A stretch of 64,000 nucleotides of DNA, taken from assembly GCA_019633425.1 (NCBI GenBank), contig WSUB01000037.1, positions 1 to 64,000 on the forward strand, read 5' to 3'. Shown piece after piece: positions 10,530 through 21,727 of this stretch. The notes below the pieces were generated by a model. It was not told where the DNA came from. It ran no database searches and saw nothing but the letters and a program-made list of their open reading frames with translations. Source of the stretch: Tulasnella sp. 424. Lineage: Eukaryota; Basidiomycota; Agaricomycetes; Cantharellales; Tulasnellaceae. The translations under genes and the position numbers were made by a program. Position 1 is the stretch's first letter, and every line of letters begins with the position of its first letter.

Positions 10530-12246
10530 ATCGTTCCGGGTCTGTTTCCCCGACTCTAAGTACTTATCCCTATCATTTTTTACCGCGACAGATCCTTGGA
10601 GCTGGAAGGAAAAAGACGTTATGGTTACGAAATAAATAAATAAAATAAAAAACAACAATCGTGCCATAACGTGACCCAAGTTTCACACCGAACGACCCCA
10701 AATCACACTGAGTACAAGTACACCCGGCGGAGCACTCGAAACCATCTACTCTATGGAATCCATCGAATGGTCGTTCTCCTCTGTCCTCCGATCTCTTTCA
10801 CCTCCTGCAAATGTCTCGAGCCGAACGTAAATGAGAAACCTCGACAATTTCTTTCCTTCTATCGGTGAAACTCATGTTCATTCACTCCGACCCTCGAGTT
10901 CCGACCGAATCAACCAAGTCATGGCATCTGCCACCAACGCCGTCCGCTCGCTCACTTCCAACGACCCGTCACAGGCGCAGCATTGCCTGTGTCATCTTAT
11001 CCCTGTCAGACCTTAAACTGAGAGCGCCACCAAGATCATACGCAACGATGACGGTTGGCTACGGTGATGTCGCTTAAGCCGGCCGCCGGTAATGCCCGAC
11101 AAACACAGCTCTCTCCGGCACATCCTCCTCTCAGCATCGTCATGAAATGACAACCCGCTCGACAACAGTGGAGTCAGAGGAGCTAGCATAGGCAAAGATG
11201 AAGACTGTGCGGTGTTGTCGTTGTCCGGTCTCGAACAGAGCAGTCATCCGGGATATGGCAAGAACGGAAGCGAGTAAGGCAGTTTTCCGGTCGATCGCCA
11301 GTTAGAAAAGGCGTGTTTTGGGAGCGATAGGAGTCAATGTATGGGAGGAAGCGATGTGCGGGGGACGGGGTTTGGATGGCGACAAGTTTGAAAGCGTCGA
11401 GCCCTGACATTAACGTAGCTGTCCATGAAATATCGTCATTTCGATGCGTTCATCATCATTATAACGCACCTTGACGACAACCTCGCACCCGGCCGGAAGT
11501 TGACTATCCCTGGCCACTCTGGAATGATGTTGGAAGCTTTTCTCGGCGTAGTTTGAACTGTTTTGGTAGCGAACTCGTGCTGAGATGAGATTGCAGAAGC
11601 TTAGTAGCGTCGGATCGAGTGATTTTGGTGCTGAAAGGCATGTTATTCAAAGCAGTATGTGCGCATGTCAACGGGTCTTGCGACAAAGATGTAGCACTGG
11701 TCCGGGTATCCGGTGAGAATTGAACCGTGATCGTTGACAACGTAGCGTTTATTAAGGTACATATCGCCGTAAGAGACGAAAGGCAAATTAACATTACTAT
11801 GGGCAGAATGAGATGCTGTTCTGGAGCACGTATTGGTAGAGCCTGTCCCTCCTCTCCGGTGGCACGGGACCAACGTGAGGCGCCTCCGAACAATGAGAGT
11901 GAAACTCGGTCTGTAGGAGGAGCCCACGTAGTTGAGACGGTCATATTCATACTTCAGTTCTGGGGACACCAGATGCCGTATATCTCACATTGTAACAGGG
12001 AAACACTGCACAACACTTTGTACTAGGGTAGCGATGCACGAATGACGAGGGGATGGAGGTATGAGAATGCAAAGGAGTCAAACTAAGTATCGTCGAAGCA
12101 AAAATCACTGTGGAGGGAAAGAAAGACAGAAATTAGACTAAGCTAATGCGAAATTCGAACATGTATGTTGGAAAATGTCAACGAAGGGTCAATAAACGGA
12201 TTTGAAAATGATAATACGGAAAAATGTGGCAGGAATTAAGAAGTAA
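10530..12246. other. Intergenic, no supported gene
   Basis: Only overlapping short frames. A minus-strand frame at 11504-11950 has one hydrophobic stretch (ILPIVMLICLSSLTAICTLI) and could be part of a small membrane protein, but a second frame overlaps it and there is no homology I can name. A plus-strand TVGYGD string at about 11050-11070 resembles a potassium-channel filter without supporting context. Confidence 0.4.
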
Positions 12247-15200
12247 TTAGCTGCTGAACGTCTTGAGGAAATTATCGCATTTTGCCACACTCCTCTTTAG
12301 ACCAAGTTGACCGTAAAGTGTCGATGCTTCGCGAACGAGACCCTTGGCCTCGCCGTATCGTGCCTCGCGGCGACGGAGCCAGCCGAGGCGCCAAAGACTG
12401 TTGGCCAAAGATCGCGCGTGTCCGATCTGACGATATACCGCCTGTGCCTCCAAGTACGACTTGTCGGCCTGAACGTACTGCCTCGAAGCTGAGTAGGCAC
12501 GCCCCAGCCCTTGAACGGAATTGGCAAAGCCAAGCTGATCCCCGATTTGAGAGTAGGTGTCGCGGGCTTGGATATACGACTCCTCGGCTTGGGAATACTT
12601 GCTTTGCATCCGGTACACGTCTCCCAGACCCTTGACAGAGTTGGCAAGGCCTCGCTGATTTCCGATTAGAGTGTAGGTGTTGCGGGCTTGGTTGTACAAA
12701 CCCTCGGCTTTGGAGTACTCGCTTCGCTGATGGTACACAGCTCCCAGACGACTGGCCGAGTTGGCAAGGCCGAGCTGATCCCCGAGTTGAAGGTAGGTGT
12801 CGCGGGCTTGAATGTACGACCCCTCGGCTTTGGAATACTCGCTTTGCATGTGGTATACGTCTCCCAAACCCAAGACCGAGTTGGCAAAGCCTCCCTTATC
12901 CCCGATTTGAAAGTAGATGTCGCGGGCTTGGATGTAAGGCCCCTCGGCTTTGGAATACTTGCTTTGCATCCGGTACACGTCTCCCAGACCCTTGGCTGAG
13001 TGGGCAGACCCGGGCTGATCCCCGATTCGAGAGTAGGTATCGCGGGCTTGGATGTACGGCCCCTCGGCTTTGGAATACTTGCTTTGCATCCGGTACACGT
13101 CTCCCAGACCCTTGGCCGAGTGGGCAGACCCGGGCTGATCCCCGATTCGAGAGTAGGTATCGCGGGCTTGGATGTACGGCCCCTCGGCTTTGGAATACTT
13201 GCTTTGCATCCGGTACACGTCTCCCAGACCCTTGGCCGAGTGGGCAGACCCGGGCTGATCCCCGATTCGAGAGTAGGTATCGCGGGCTTGGATGTACGGC
13301 CCCTCGGCTTTGGAATACTCGCTTTGCATCCGGTACACGTCTCCCAGACCCTTGACCGAGTTAGCGAAGCCTCCCTGATTCCCGATTTGAGAGTAGGTCT
13401 TGCAGGCTTGGATGTACGACTCCTCCGCTGTGGAATAATTGCCTTGCTGCTGGCACACATCTCCGAGAAGGCTGACCGAGTTGGCAAAGCCGAGCTGATC
13501 CCCGATTTCAGAGAAAGTGTCACGGGCTTGGATACACAACCCCTTGGCTGTGATATACTCGCTTAGCATGCGGTACACATATCCCAGACCCAAGACCGAG
13601 TTGGCAAACCCGACCTCATTGGCAACTTGAAAGTAGGTATCGCGGGCTTGAATGTACGACTCCTTAGCTTTGGAATACTCGTTTCGCATGTGGTACACGT
13701 CTCCCATACCCTTGACCGAGTTGGCAAAGCCGAGCAGATCCCCGACCTGGGAGTAAGTGGTGCGGGCTTGGATATATGACGCCTCGGCTTTGGGATAGTC
13801 GCTTTGCATGTAGTACACATCTCCCAGACCCAAGACCGAGTTGGCAATCCCGAGCTGATTCCCGATTTGAAGGTAGGTGTCGCGGGCTTGGATGTACGAC
13901 TCCTCGGCTTTGAAGTATTCGCTTCGCATGTGGTACACGTCTCCCAGACCCTTAACCGAGTTGGCAAACCCGAGCTGATCCCCGATTTGGGAGTAGGTGT
14001 CGCGGGCTTGGATGTATGATGCCTCGGCTTTGGAATAGTCGCGTCGCATGTGATACACGTCTCCCAAACCCACGACTGAGTTGGCAAACCCGTGCTGATT
14101 TCCAATTTGAGAGTAGGCGTTACGGGCTTGGATGCACGACTCCTCGGCTCTAGCATCCTTGCGCTGCATGCGGTACACGTCTCCCAGACCCCTGACCGAG
14201 TTGGCGAAGCCGAGCCGATCCCCGATTTCAGAGTAGGTGTCGCGGCCTTGGATGTACGACGTTTCTGCTTTGGAATATTTATCTTGCAAGTAGTACACGC
14301 CTCCAAGCGCATTTAATGCTCTGGCCTTGCCCTCCTTATCCCCAGCCGACTCGGCAACCACAAACGACTCTTGAAAGTACTTTTCCGCTTCAGACATCAC
14401 GCCATTCCCCCGTTGAATCCAGCCAAGGGCATACAAAAGTCCACTCGAGCGAGTTGTAGCCGACCCGCCCACTTTGCTGCTTGAGGGTATGACTTGATTC
14501 TGCAGGAATGCTAAGTAGGTACACGTAGATTACGGTAACAAGGACTCCGTACCATGAATGAAATTTCTTGTTGGCACCTAATAGCCATCGGTCGCTCATT
14601 TGCGTTCAGGCTCCAACAGCGCCCCATCAAGCTACACAGCATTTTGACTTGTTTGAGTTGAGAATTATCTCCGACCGCTGGAAGATCGCCTTTGGTGATG
14701 CGTAGAACAATTGCAACGTCGTTCTCCTCATCAAAAGGAAAGTTCCCAGTGATAGCCTAGACCGACCCGGGAAGAGTGTGAGCGAACGCCAAGATCCCTC
14801 CGGAATTCACTCCAACGCACTTCCCAACAGATCCAACCCAATGCCCATATGTCGCTTGCCAAGCCGGGTAACTCTCCTCCCAGCAGCTCTGGAGCAGCCC
14901 AACGGATGGTCCAAGCTGGACCCGTTATGGTGATGAAATCCCCAGATACAGCTAGCTCGGCCCTCAACGACTCCGCCGTGGACGCTGTCGTTGTGATTCG
15001 ATGCTGGAACTCCATAGCCGCCGAATGGGGGCTTTTAACTGCTGTTGCGCCTGCGGAATCCATCGTCCGAGCGGAACCAAAGTCCGTAATAATCGCCCGG
15101 TTCTCGGAATTGACCAAGACGTTGAGCTGTATTCGAGTCAATGTCAGCCCACGGGTAAAAGATCAAGTACGTTACGCTGACCGATTTCAGATCACCGTGG

Positions 15201-15965
15201 CAGATTGGCGGGGTCCTGCCATGCAGGTAGCTAAGCCCCTCGGCTACGTCGTTTATCTTCCAATGGGGCTCCTTAAGTGAAAGATCGATTTCTGTAATGG
15301 AAGAGATTGGTTTACCAAAGACACCCGTTCCGGGAGCTCCCAGTTGGCGGACCGAACGAACTCTCGCAAGTTGCCATTCTTCTCCCAGGAAAACACCATC
15401 CACGCGATGCCTTCCTCGACGTCTTCGACAAAACCAACAATCTTTACCACGCTCGGATGGGATAGGTTGTTCAGAAGCTTGACCTCATGAGCAAATGGCT
15501 TGATGGAAACGGTACCCGAGTCAGAACACCCGCTGCGAGTGGGAATCTTGCGACGACTTACAGCGATAACCTTATCGTCGTTGGTGTCGGTGTCGAAACG
15601 TAGCTTCTTGACCGCAACGTACTCCGTGTCTTTGGATTCCAAAGCATTCGAAGACCGGGCCGGAACGAGTACCGCGGCCTCTACGTCGGCTTTCCCGCCT
15701 GCCTTGGGCGCTTTATCCGCGAGCGGTTTGATTCGGCCTCCCTCGATTCGGAGATGCCCCAGCGATGCAAGGACTTCTCTCTAAAGCAGCACTTGGTGAT
15801 TAGCCGCTCGCAGTCCCAACGAAATGTGCATAGAATAGAGCCACCCACCGGACAGATTCTTAGACGCGTCATCGCCTCTTCGATTTCGTCGATAACGGCA
15901 TCTTGAGCGCTTATCGGTGGGTGTGAAGGACTTGTTTCTTGAAGCTCTTTGATATCGTCGGCCAT
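12247..15965 (-). CDS. Protein kinase-TPR repeat fusion protein
   Basis: A kinase domain followed by a long TPR array, read through phase-compatible introns. N-terminus MADDIKELQE..., then the ATP-binding strand VAVKKL, a helix with KPFAHEVKLLNNLSHPSVVKIVGF, the catalytic loop ICHGDLKSLNVLV (rejoined over an intron), ITDFGSAR, RWAAPELLGG and SDIWALGWICWE; every key catalytic residue is present. The C-lobe continues (AITGNFPFDEENDVA; RCWSLNANERPMAI). An intron at 14500-14552 fuses it in frame to the TPR part (12247-14499). That part holds about 17 units of 40 residues with consensus G..GFANSV.GLGDVYRMQSEYSKAE.SYIQARDTYSQI. Units 10-12 are almost identical at DNA level (about 13000-13360), so the array changed length recently. 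TPR arrays bind peptides or proteins; an array on an active kinase suggests a sensor with kinase output. Partner and substrate are unknown. Confidence 0.82.
12998..13358 (-). repeat. Three near-identical 120-bp TPR units
   Basis: Within the TPR gene, three consecutive 120-bp units repeat almost base for base; for example the line at 13081-13140 equals 13201-13260, and 13141-13200 differs from 13261-13320 by one base. Each encodes the variant GDQPGSAHSAKGLGDVYRMQ, unlike the usual GFANSV. Identity at synonymous sites indicates recent unequal crossing-over or gene conversion. Confidence 0.95.
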
Positions 15966-17090
15966 AGTAGAATGAGCCTGATCAGATTATGTGGTAGTGA
16001 AGTGGATGGCTGGGACGGGGACAGGAAGTGAAGTATCGATTGAGTACGGTGGTGGCGTAATTTGAGAGGGACCTTTGTAACTCCCTGGTGGCTGGATGCG
16101 GGGATGCCGCACCCCAAGCATGTGTGCTCGTTGCAAACGCATGTATCGGCTCAAATCAAACTTCGACTTCGATCTTTCTTGATTCGAAGATACGAGGTCC
16201 TTCCATCTAGAAATATTGAAACTTTGACGAGCGGTCAGCGAGGTGGAAAGGTTGCGAGCGGTAAAAGTGTGCCAGGAAGTCCGCGCACGGCCGAAACGTT
16301 TTTCGTTCAAGTTACTCGCCATTTCGGCATCTAGGGCGCCCCCTTGTAAATAAACATAGTTGCTGTATTGGTTGTGTGAACTGAAAGTAATCAAAAGATC
16401 GCTTGCTTCAACGTGGGTTGCCCTGAAGTTATTTCGCAGCCTTGAAAATCTTCAACTAATACTTCCCTTGGCAACCGGCCGCCCAAAAGGTACCGCACCG
16501 CCTTTGAATGAAGCACAAGCAGCCGCCACGACCACCGTCATATTATAATATCACGATACATAATGATATGTAGATACCTCCTACCTATCCAAAGCCAGAC
16601 TCCAGAATCCCAGTGTCGATTTTCACACAGTTCAATTCGCGGCCAGACGTCTCCTCCAGGGTTGGCGACCCATCCGAACCCGACATCGGTCTGATTGCAA
16701 ATAACGACTTGCAACGTCGCCGTTCCGGCGACAGAGGGTGGGTTACTCGGTCCGAATCCCTAAAAGGTTTGGTTCAACTGTCTGCGTGGTCCGTGAGCAG
16801 GCGAAGGTCTCGCGTCCGGCGGCTGTACTCGGTTAATTCGTATATATGAGCTGTGTTCCCGCGTCCGAGTCAGGCTATTTCTGTCTCGCATCTTATTATA
16901 GGTGAGCGACCGAGCTAGGACAAGCCTTGCCTTGGGCTCTTAATGCCATCGATGCACACAATTCCACCCGGGAAGTCGCATTCGCGGTAGGGAGGGAGGT
17001 ACATCCGTGGGCGCGGCATTGGGTGAATCCGGATGAGCGGGGCCTCGAACATAACAGGCGTTGCTGAGGGTTGGCACGTAGCCCAACACC
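15966..17090. other. Upstream of kinase-TPR gene; no supported gene
   Basis: A minus-strand frame at 15987-16394 with a possible internal Met (MASNLNEKRFGRARTSWHTF) could be a tiny gene or an upstream exon, but it shows no domain and no conserved partner. The rest holds short frames only. The kinase-TPR promoter should lie in the first few hundred bases. Confidence 0.4.
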
Positions 17091-17091
17091 C

Positions 17092-17431
17092 ACGGTCTTC
17101 GTTCCTGAAGTTTCGCTCTATATTCTCGCTCGCAGTCGCCGTTGACGGCTTCAGGCTATTATGAGTATCACATCGTCATTGCTGTTATCTCACGAAGTAC
17201 TGCTGGGTTGTGCTCTCCGCGTTACTTTGAAGCAGATCGATTCATGGAAGGTATCTTTAATAATCGATAATACCGCGGCCGCGGGACACCCTTGACCTGT
17301 CTGCAATATGTATTTCCCTCTCAAATAGAGGGATATAATCAAGAGGAAATAGCTCAGATCTAGCGAGCTCGAAGGCCAGTCCATGTGAGGGAACTGGGAA
17401 GGTCAGAAAATCCAATCCGAAAAGCAGGAGG

Positions 17432-17472
<41 letters not shown>

Positions 17473-17640
17473 AAAGAGGGAGGGATAGAACCTAGGAATA
17501 AAAAGCGGCAGTTTGAGGGGGGGAAAGACCGTGATTGGACAGGCGGAAGACCGCAAAAACCCCCAAGAATTCCGTTAGGTTTTGTTGGAGCTGGACGTCG
17601 CGTTTCACCGCCCCGTGATTACCCGTCGGTTAAACTTTGC
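17092..17640 (+). repeat. Dispersed repeat, copy 1 (with A39 tract)
   Basis: About 450-500 bp that recurs at 47138-47640, same orientation. Shared landmarks: cacggtcttcgt, gaagtttcgctctatattc, taatcgataat, ccgcggccgcg, atttccctctcaaatagag, cagaaaatccaatccgaaaa, taaaagagggaggg and gtttgagg. This copy has a run of 39 A at 17432-17470 where the other has 8, so the A-tract is internal and has expanded. At 47.1 kb the repeat is the upstream region of a phosphotransferase-like gene, so this copy may be an orphaned promoter; the DNA after it (17640-17950) has no intact gene. Confidence 0.75.
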
Positions 17641-17950
17641 ATCTCATTCTAGCCAGGCCGACTGGACCATCCACGCTCCCTCGCTCGAAGAGACGTTTCG
17701 CTCTACCATGCTATCTCTACGACCTCGTCGTTGACGATTGGGATGCATTGACACCGCTGATAAGTGACCCGGGGGTGGGAATTCGCGGAGCCCACGTTTT
17801 GCGGACCTACATTGCTTTGCTTTCATTTACGTCGGATGTCAAGGACCATGTATCACTTACTTTGTGTTCACATCTAACACTTTCCACATTACGTTGTTAC
17901 ATGGAGCCGGGCCGTGATTCAGCGAACGATGGACCAGGAACACGGACTCA
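17641..17950. other. Short unique stretch, no gene
   Basis: Lies between the dispersed repeat and the second segmental duplicate. A plus-strand frame (17637-17978) shows no domain. It could be the remains of whatever gene the duplicated promoter once served. Confidence 0.35.
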
Positions 17951-18194
17951 CGGCGCGCGTTCCAATCAATCGGTTTGATTGTACAATATCGCGGTATTTC
18001 TTAATGATCCTGTGTACCCGGTTGTCCCCTTTCCGAAGGACATCTAGAGCGAAGGGGACAGTCTAGCGTAATGCGTTGTGATGGTATGAACCAGGAATTG
18101 TTCCGGGACCGCGAATATCACAGCAAGACAGTACAACACTAGAGAAACAAGTCGACACGATAGCAGAACAGATACAGAGGCCTAAGGGAACAAT

Positions 18195-20340
18195 TCACGC
18201 ACTGCGTGCTGTGCATGAAAAGATCGCAATTAACAATTTATAGAGTCGTCGAAGGCGGAGCAGTGACTTACAGATCCAAGACCTAACTTTCTTGAGGAGC
18301 TTCCCGAGCTGCCTTCTCTTCTTGGGTTGCCCTTGTTTGGCGTTCTCGGGCGGGTTGACGAGTGGAGAGCTCGACAAGCCATTTATCTCAGTCCCGGTTT
18401 GTTCTTCTTCCGGGTTCTCGTACGGATTGGTGATCGGAGGATTGGCGAGCGGGGACCTAAACAAGCAATTCGTCTCAGTCATGGGAACGAGAGATGCCAT
18501 GACCCGGTGCAAATTCAAAGTGACTCACGAACAGGGCTTAAAGTTTCTCGTCCTAAGCGGGCTTGGCCTCTTACTCTTGGACCCCACTCTTGTAGCAGAT
18601 CCTTTATCCGTTGTGAAACGTCTCCGGGACGTTTGCCTCTCACCATCAATTTTACTCCCGGACTCGCGTAAAGAGTCGACGGACGCTAGGTGGATCTGCG
18701 ATTCCTTCATGGCCAGCCATTTCGTGGACGCCGATGCCACCCTTGGTCGTCCAGTCGAGTTCGATACGCGAGTCGTCGCGGCGCGTGAGTCGAGTCCTGT
18801 TGCAAGGTTGATGGAAGGGCTAGACGAAAAACTATGTCAGTACGTTTTGAGCAGCGTTTGCTAGGCAAGCTACTAACCGACTGCCAGCAGACGCCTTGAC
18901 TTCCTTCAGGAAGGACTTGGCACGATTGTCCAGATCTCGATGCCCAACATGTCCAGGGCAGGAATCACTCCCAACCCTTTGCGACACCAGGTCGATCAAA
19001 TCCGGTTGGGGACGGAGAGCTTGAGCTGGGGCTGAGAGTGAACGAGCCGATGGAGGTATGAGCACTTCGACTGGACTTTCTGGAGCACAGAAGAGCCCGA
19101 GCGCATTAAGTAATGAGTGAGGATAGGGAGTGGTGGCAGGAGGCTGAGTGTTGCCGGGATCGCAACCTTCGTGATTATCCACGGGCGTCGAAGCGAGGAA
19201 TGCGGATCCAATTCTTGCAAGGATGTCGTCGTCGATGGTGGCTACCTCGCTGACCAACGGCTCTGAATAGGCACGGTTCGAAGCCGCTGGTTGACCGAAT
19301 TGAGAGCCATCAACCGCGTCTCTGCACATATGAGACCGGCGGTTGGCTCTCGGGGGTGACAGATATGCTAAGCTCGAAGAAGCGGGATCGATGGCGGGGA
19401 GGTAAGGAGCCATCGGGGTAGCCGCTGGTTGACTGACTGCGACTTCAGGAACTTGTTGAGTCTCTGACGGTAGCGTCTCGGGGTTGCGGTAATCTGGACT
19501 GATAGCGATCGGCGAGAGAAGGGGTGGCTGCGTCTGTGGAGGGGTCTGGTTTGATCCGGCAAACCAGACTTCTTCAGATGAGGGCAAAAGCCCGGGGGTA
19601 GCTTCGACTTCGTCAAGAAGTCCTAGCTTGGCCATCAATACTTCTCTCTCCTGCATCCACTGATTACGTTCGCTTTGAAGACTCTCAACATCGGCGAACA
19701 GCTTCCGAGAGGCGTCCACCGCCTCAAACTTCTCCTTGGTGAGCTGCTTCACGAGCGCTTCGCTCGCGGCCAGTTGCGTCTTCAGGCTCTCGACTTCATC
19801 CGAGACTGGAGAAGACGGGAGCTGAGATCGCGGCGTGAGGGGGCTCGTGTACGAAGACCAGCGAGCGGAGGCAGTCGTGGGGGAGCGAGCGGCTCGGGAT
19901 GAGGATGAATGAGGGCGGGACTAAGATTCAAGAAATGTATGAGAGACGATCAATACCGGCCGACGGATAGGGATCAGAGCAGGTACTCACTCCGGGGGAA
20001 GCATTGGACCTTGGGGTGGTAATTTGGAAGGTCCCCAGTATGAGTGGGCGAGGGCCCGACTAGAAACAACCAAGTGAGCCTCTATCCGACATTTATTATC
20101 GAAACTACTGACGCTAGTGAGTCCAGTGCCATCGTTTGGCTTTGTGAACGGCTTCCTTTGAGAAACATGAGTGATGCGGCGTTCGCTGTCGTGTTCACCG
20201 CGGGACGCGATGATGGTGTCGACGTCGGTAAAGTCTTGAGAGGTGCGGAGATCACCTTCAGTCTGAGACAATTGCACGACGGTAGTATTAGCAGCGGAGA
20301 GTGAGCACTGGCGAGCATAAGAATAGAGAGCCTCGGACAT
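18195..20340 (-). CDS. Coiled-coil hypothetical protein, duplicate 2
   Basis: The better-preserved duplicate. ATG at 20338-20340 starts MSEALYSYARQCSLSAANTT; the frame runs to about 19990, then a GT..AG intron leads to a Ser/Arg-rich linker and the coiled coil LAASEALVKQLTKEKFEAV...LQSERNQWMQEREVLMAKLGLLDE (about 19620-19790). A Pro-rich disordered middle follows, with PQPDLIDLVSQRVGSDSCPG and RAKSFLKEVKASAG, then short exons and a basic tail (KKRRQLGKLLKKVRSWICK, about 18240-18320). No enzyme motifs, membrane segments or known domain. The coiled coil suggests oligomerisation and the basic tail could be a nuclear signal or membrane-binding helix; both are inference. Exact exon borders in the 3' half are uncertain. 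Confidence 0.6.
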
Positions 20341-21475
20341 ACCCCACGGACGGAACGTGCACTCTCAGTGCTTCTCGATGGACGCGACTGCATCAGGGCA
20401 GTCACCTATGAAAGCATTGCGAGACGATCAGCTGACGTTACCGACTCGCGTTTTAAGAGATACACACAAGAGAGATTAAAAGGGGCAGGAGAAGGAGGCC
20501 GGCCACCAAGGACTGGAGCATTCTGTGAGCTGGGGGGGGGGGGGGTTGACTGGGGTGACTGGTTGAGGGAAATGGGAAGCTATGCAGCGACCAGAAGCAA
20601 GAAACGACGAATGAATGGTAGAATTGGTAGCAGAGACAGTAGAGCGTCTAAAGAACTTGGTTCTTTAGGGACTTGGGGGGAGGTAGTGGTGGGGAGAGGT
20701 GGGACGTGCTGGCGACGTGAACGAGTGATGCAAGCACGGCTGCTCAAGTAAGCAACGGGAGCAAATGCAGGTCTCATTTTTGCTCGGACACAAATTCTAG
20801 GCCTACTACGAGTTGTTCGCTGGGGACTGACGACTCTGAGGCAGGAGATTTAGGCTTGAGGAATTTCAAGTTGATCGGACTGGAAAGCAACTTCTGATTG
20901 GACCCTTACTCTCTCACACCTTCCATTTCCGGAAAATTCAGTGCAGCGTCCCTACCCGACCGACAAGGGTCACCCATGGTCTATGGTCATCATCGACATG
21001 GAGTAGGACGATATACCGAAGTCGTGCGATGTTAAAACCAAGGATGCATGAATAAGCGAGATGCAGCAAAGAACACAGCAACGCGCTGAGAATCCAACAT
21101 ACGTCGCTGAAAGAAAGGACGCCTTCAACAGGAGACTTCGATAGGACAATGCGGAAGATGAAGCTGAGGATCTCGACGCCTCATAAGGAAGCCACGAGAT
21201 GAAATTTCTTCTTTATGACAGTAAGCGTTTAGATGAAACGAAGGGGACAGCAGCCAAAATAGTGTAAATAGTCGATCGTCCCGGACAGGGGTCACCTTAG
21301 GTCATCTCCCCTGTCGTCGATTGGGATTGGAACGGAGCACCTTTCAATGATGAGCCATATCTACTATACTGAAGAGACATCGATGCAAGAGACTCGCAGG
21401 AAGCAGGATGACGAAGCTTCGCTGGTCGGGGGGCAAGTCCCCCACGAAGCACCCAAAGCGCTTAAGCCGGATCGA

Positions 21476-21508
<33 letters not shown>

Positions 21509-21727
21509 GTGAGAACAACGGGGTTCTTAACCAGTGTTGGAATTACAAGCCGTGATGGCTTAATCTACAGTACCTATGCTACATAATCTACTATGTATGG
21601 GTGTGGTGATAGCGAATACAATAGGTTAAATTACAAGATATTGACCAATTTCGTCATCAACTGCTCCAGCTCTCAGGATCAGAAAGGTCCAGCATTCCGT
21701 GTACCTCCACGGCGCACAAATCCTCGT
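20341..21727. other. Intergenic: duplicated upstream region, then 3' flank of copy B
   Basis: No gene. 20341-21460 is the duplicated upstream region of the coiled-coil gene, including the conserved 20840-20960 block. 21476-21512 is a small tandem array of a 7-bp unit. From about 21540 to 21727 is the 3' flank common to the DUF3533 copies (tacataatctactatgtatg; caataggttaaattacaag). Confidence 0.6.
20532..20545 (+). repeat. Poly-G tract (14 G)
   Basis: Mononucleotide run upstream of the coiled-coil gene, present only in duplicate 2. Such tracts are prone to length change and sequencing error. Confidence 0.9.

Larger units (their letters stand above)
17950..21460. repeat. Segmental duplication, copy 2
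   Basis: Direct-repeat partner of 5180-8830, with the same internal order. It ends close to a short tandem repeat (gatgcga units, about 21476-21512) beyond which the 3' flank of DUF3533 copy B begins. A poly-G run of 14 (20532-20545) is present here and absent from copy 1. Confidence 0.85.

Noticed and set aside
11040..11080. TVGYGD string resembling a potassium-channel selectivity filter
   Set aside because: No flanking pore helix or membrane segments in the same frame, and a stop codon follows three residues later; likely chance.
15987..16394. Small gene directly upstream of the kinase-TPR gene
   Set aside because: No domain, no evident splice partners and no duplication to test conservation; kept only as a note.
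17432..17470. A39 run as the tail of a SINE-like retroposon
   Set aside because: Sequence homology with the 47.1-kb copy continues beyond the A tract (taaaagagggaggg, then gtttgagg), so the tract is internal and not a 3' tail.
21476..21512. CRISPR-like or regulatory short repeat
   Set aside because: Contiguous 7-bp tandem repeat without spacers in a eukaryotic genome; simple minisatellite.
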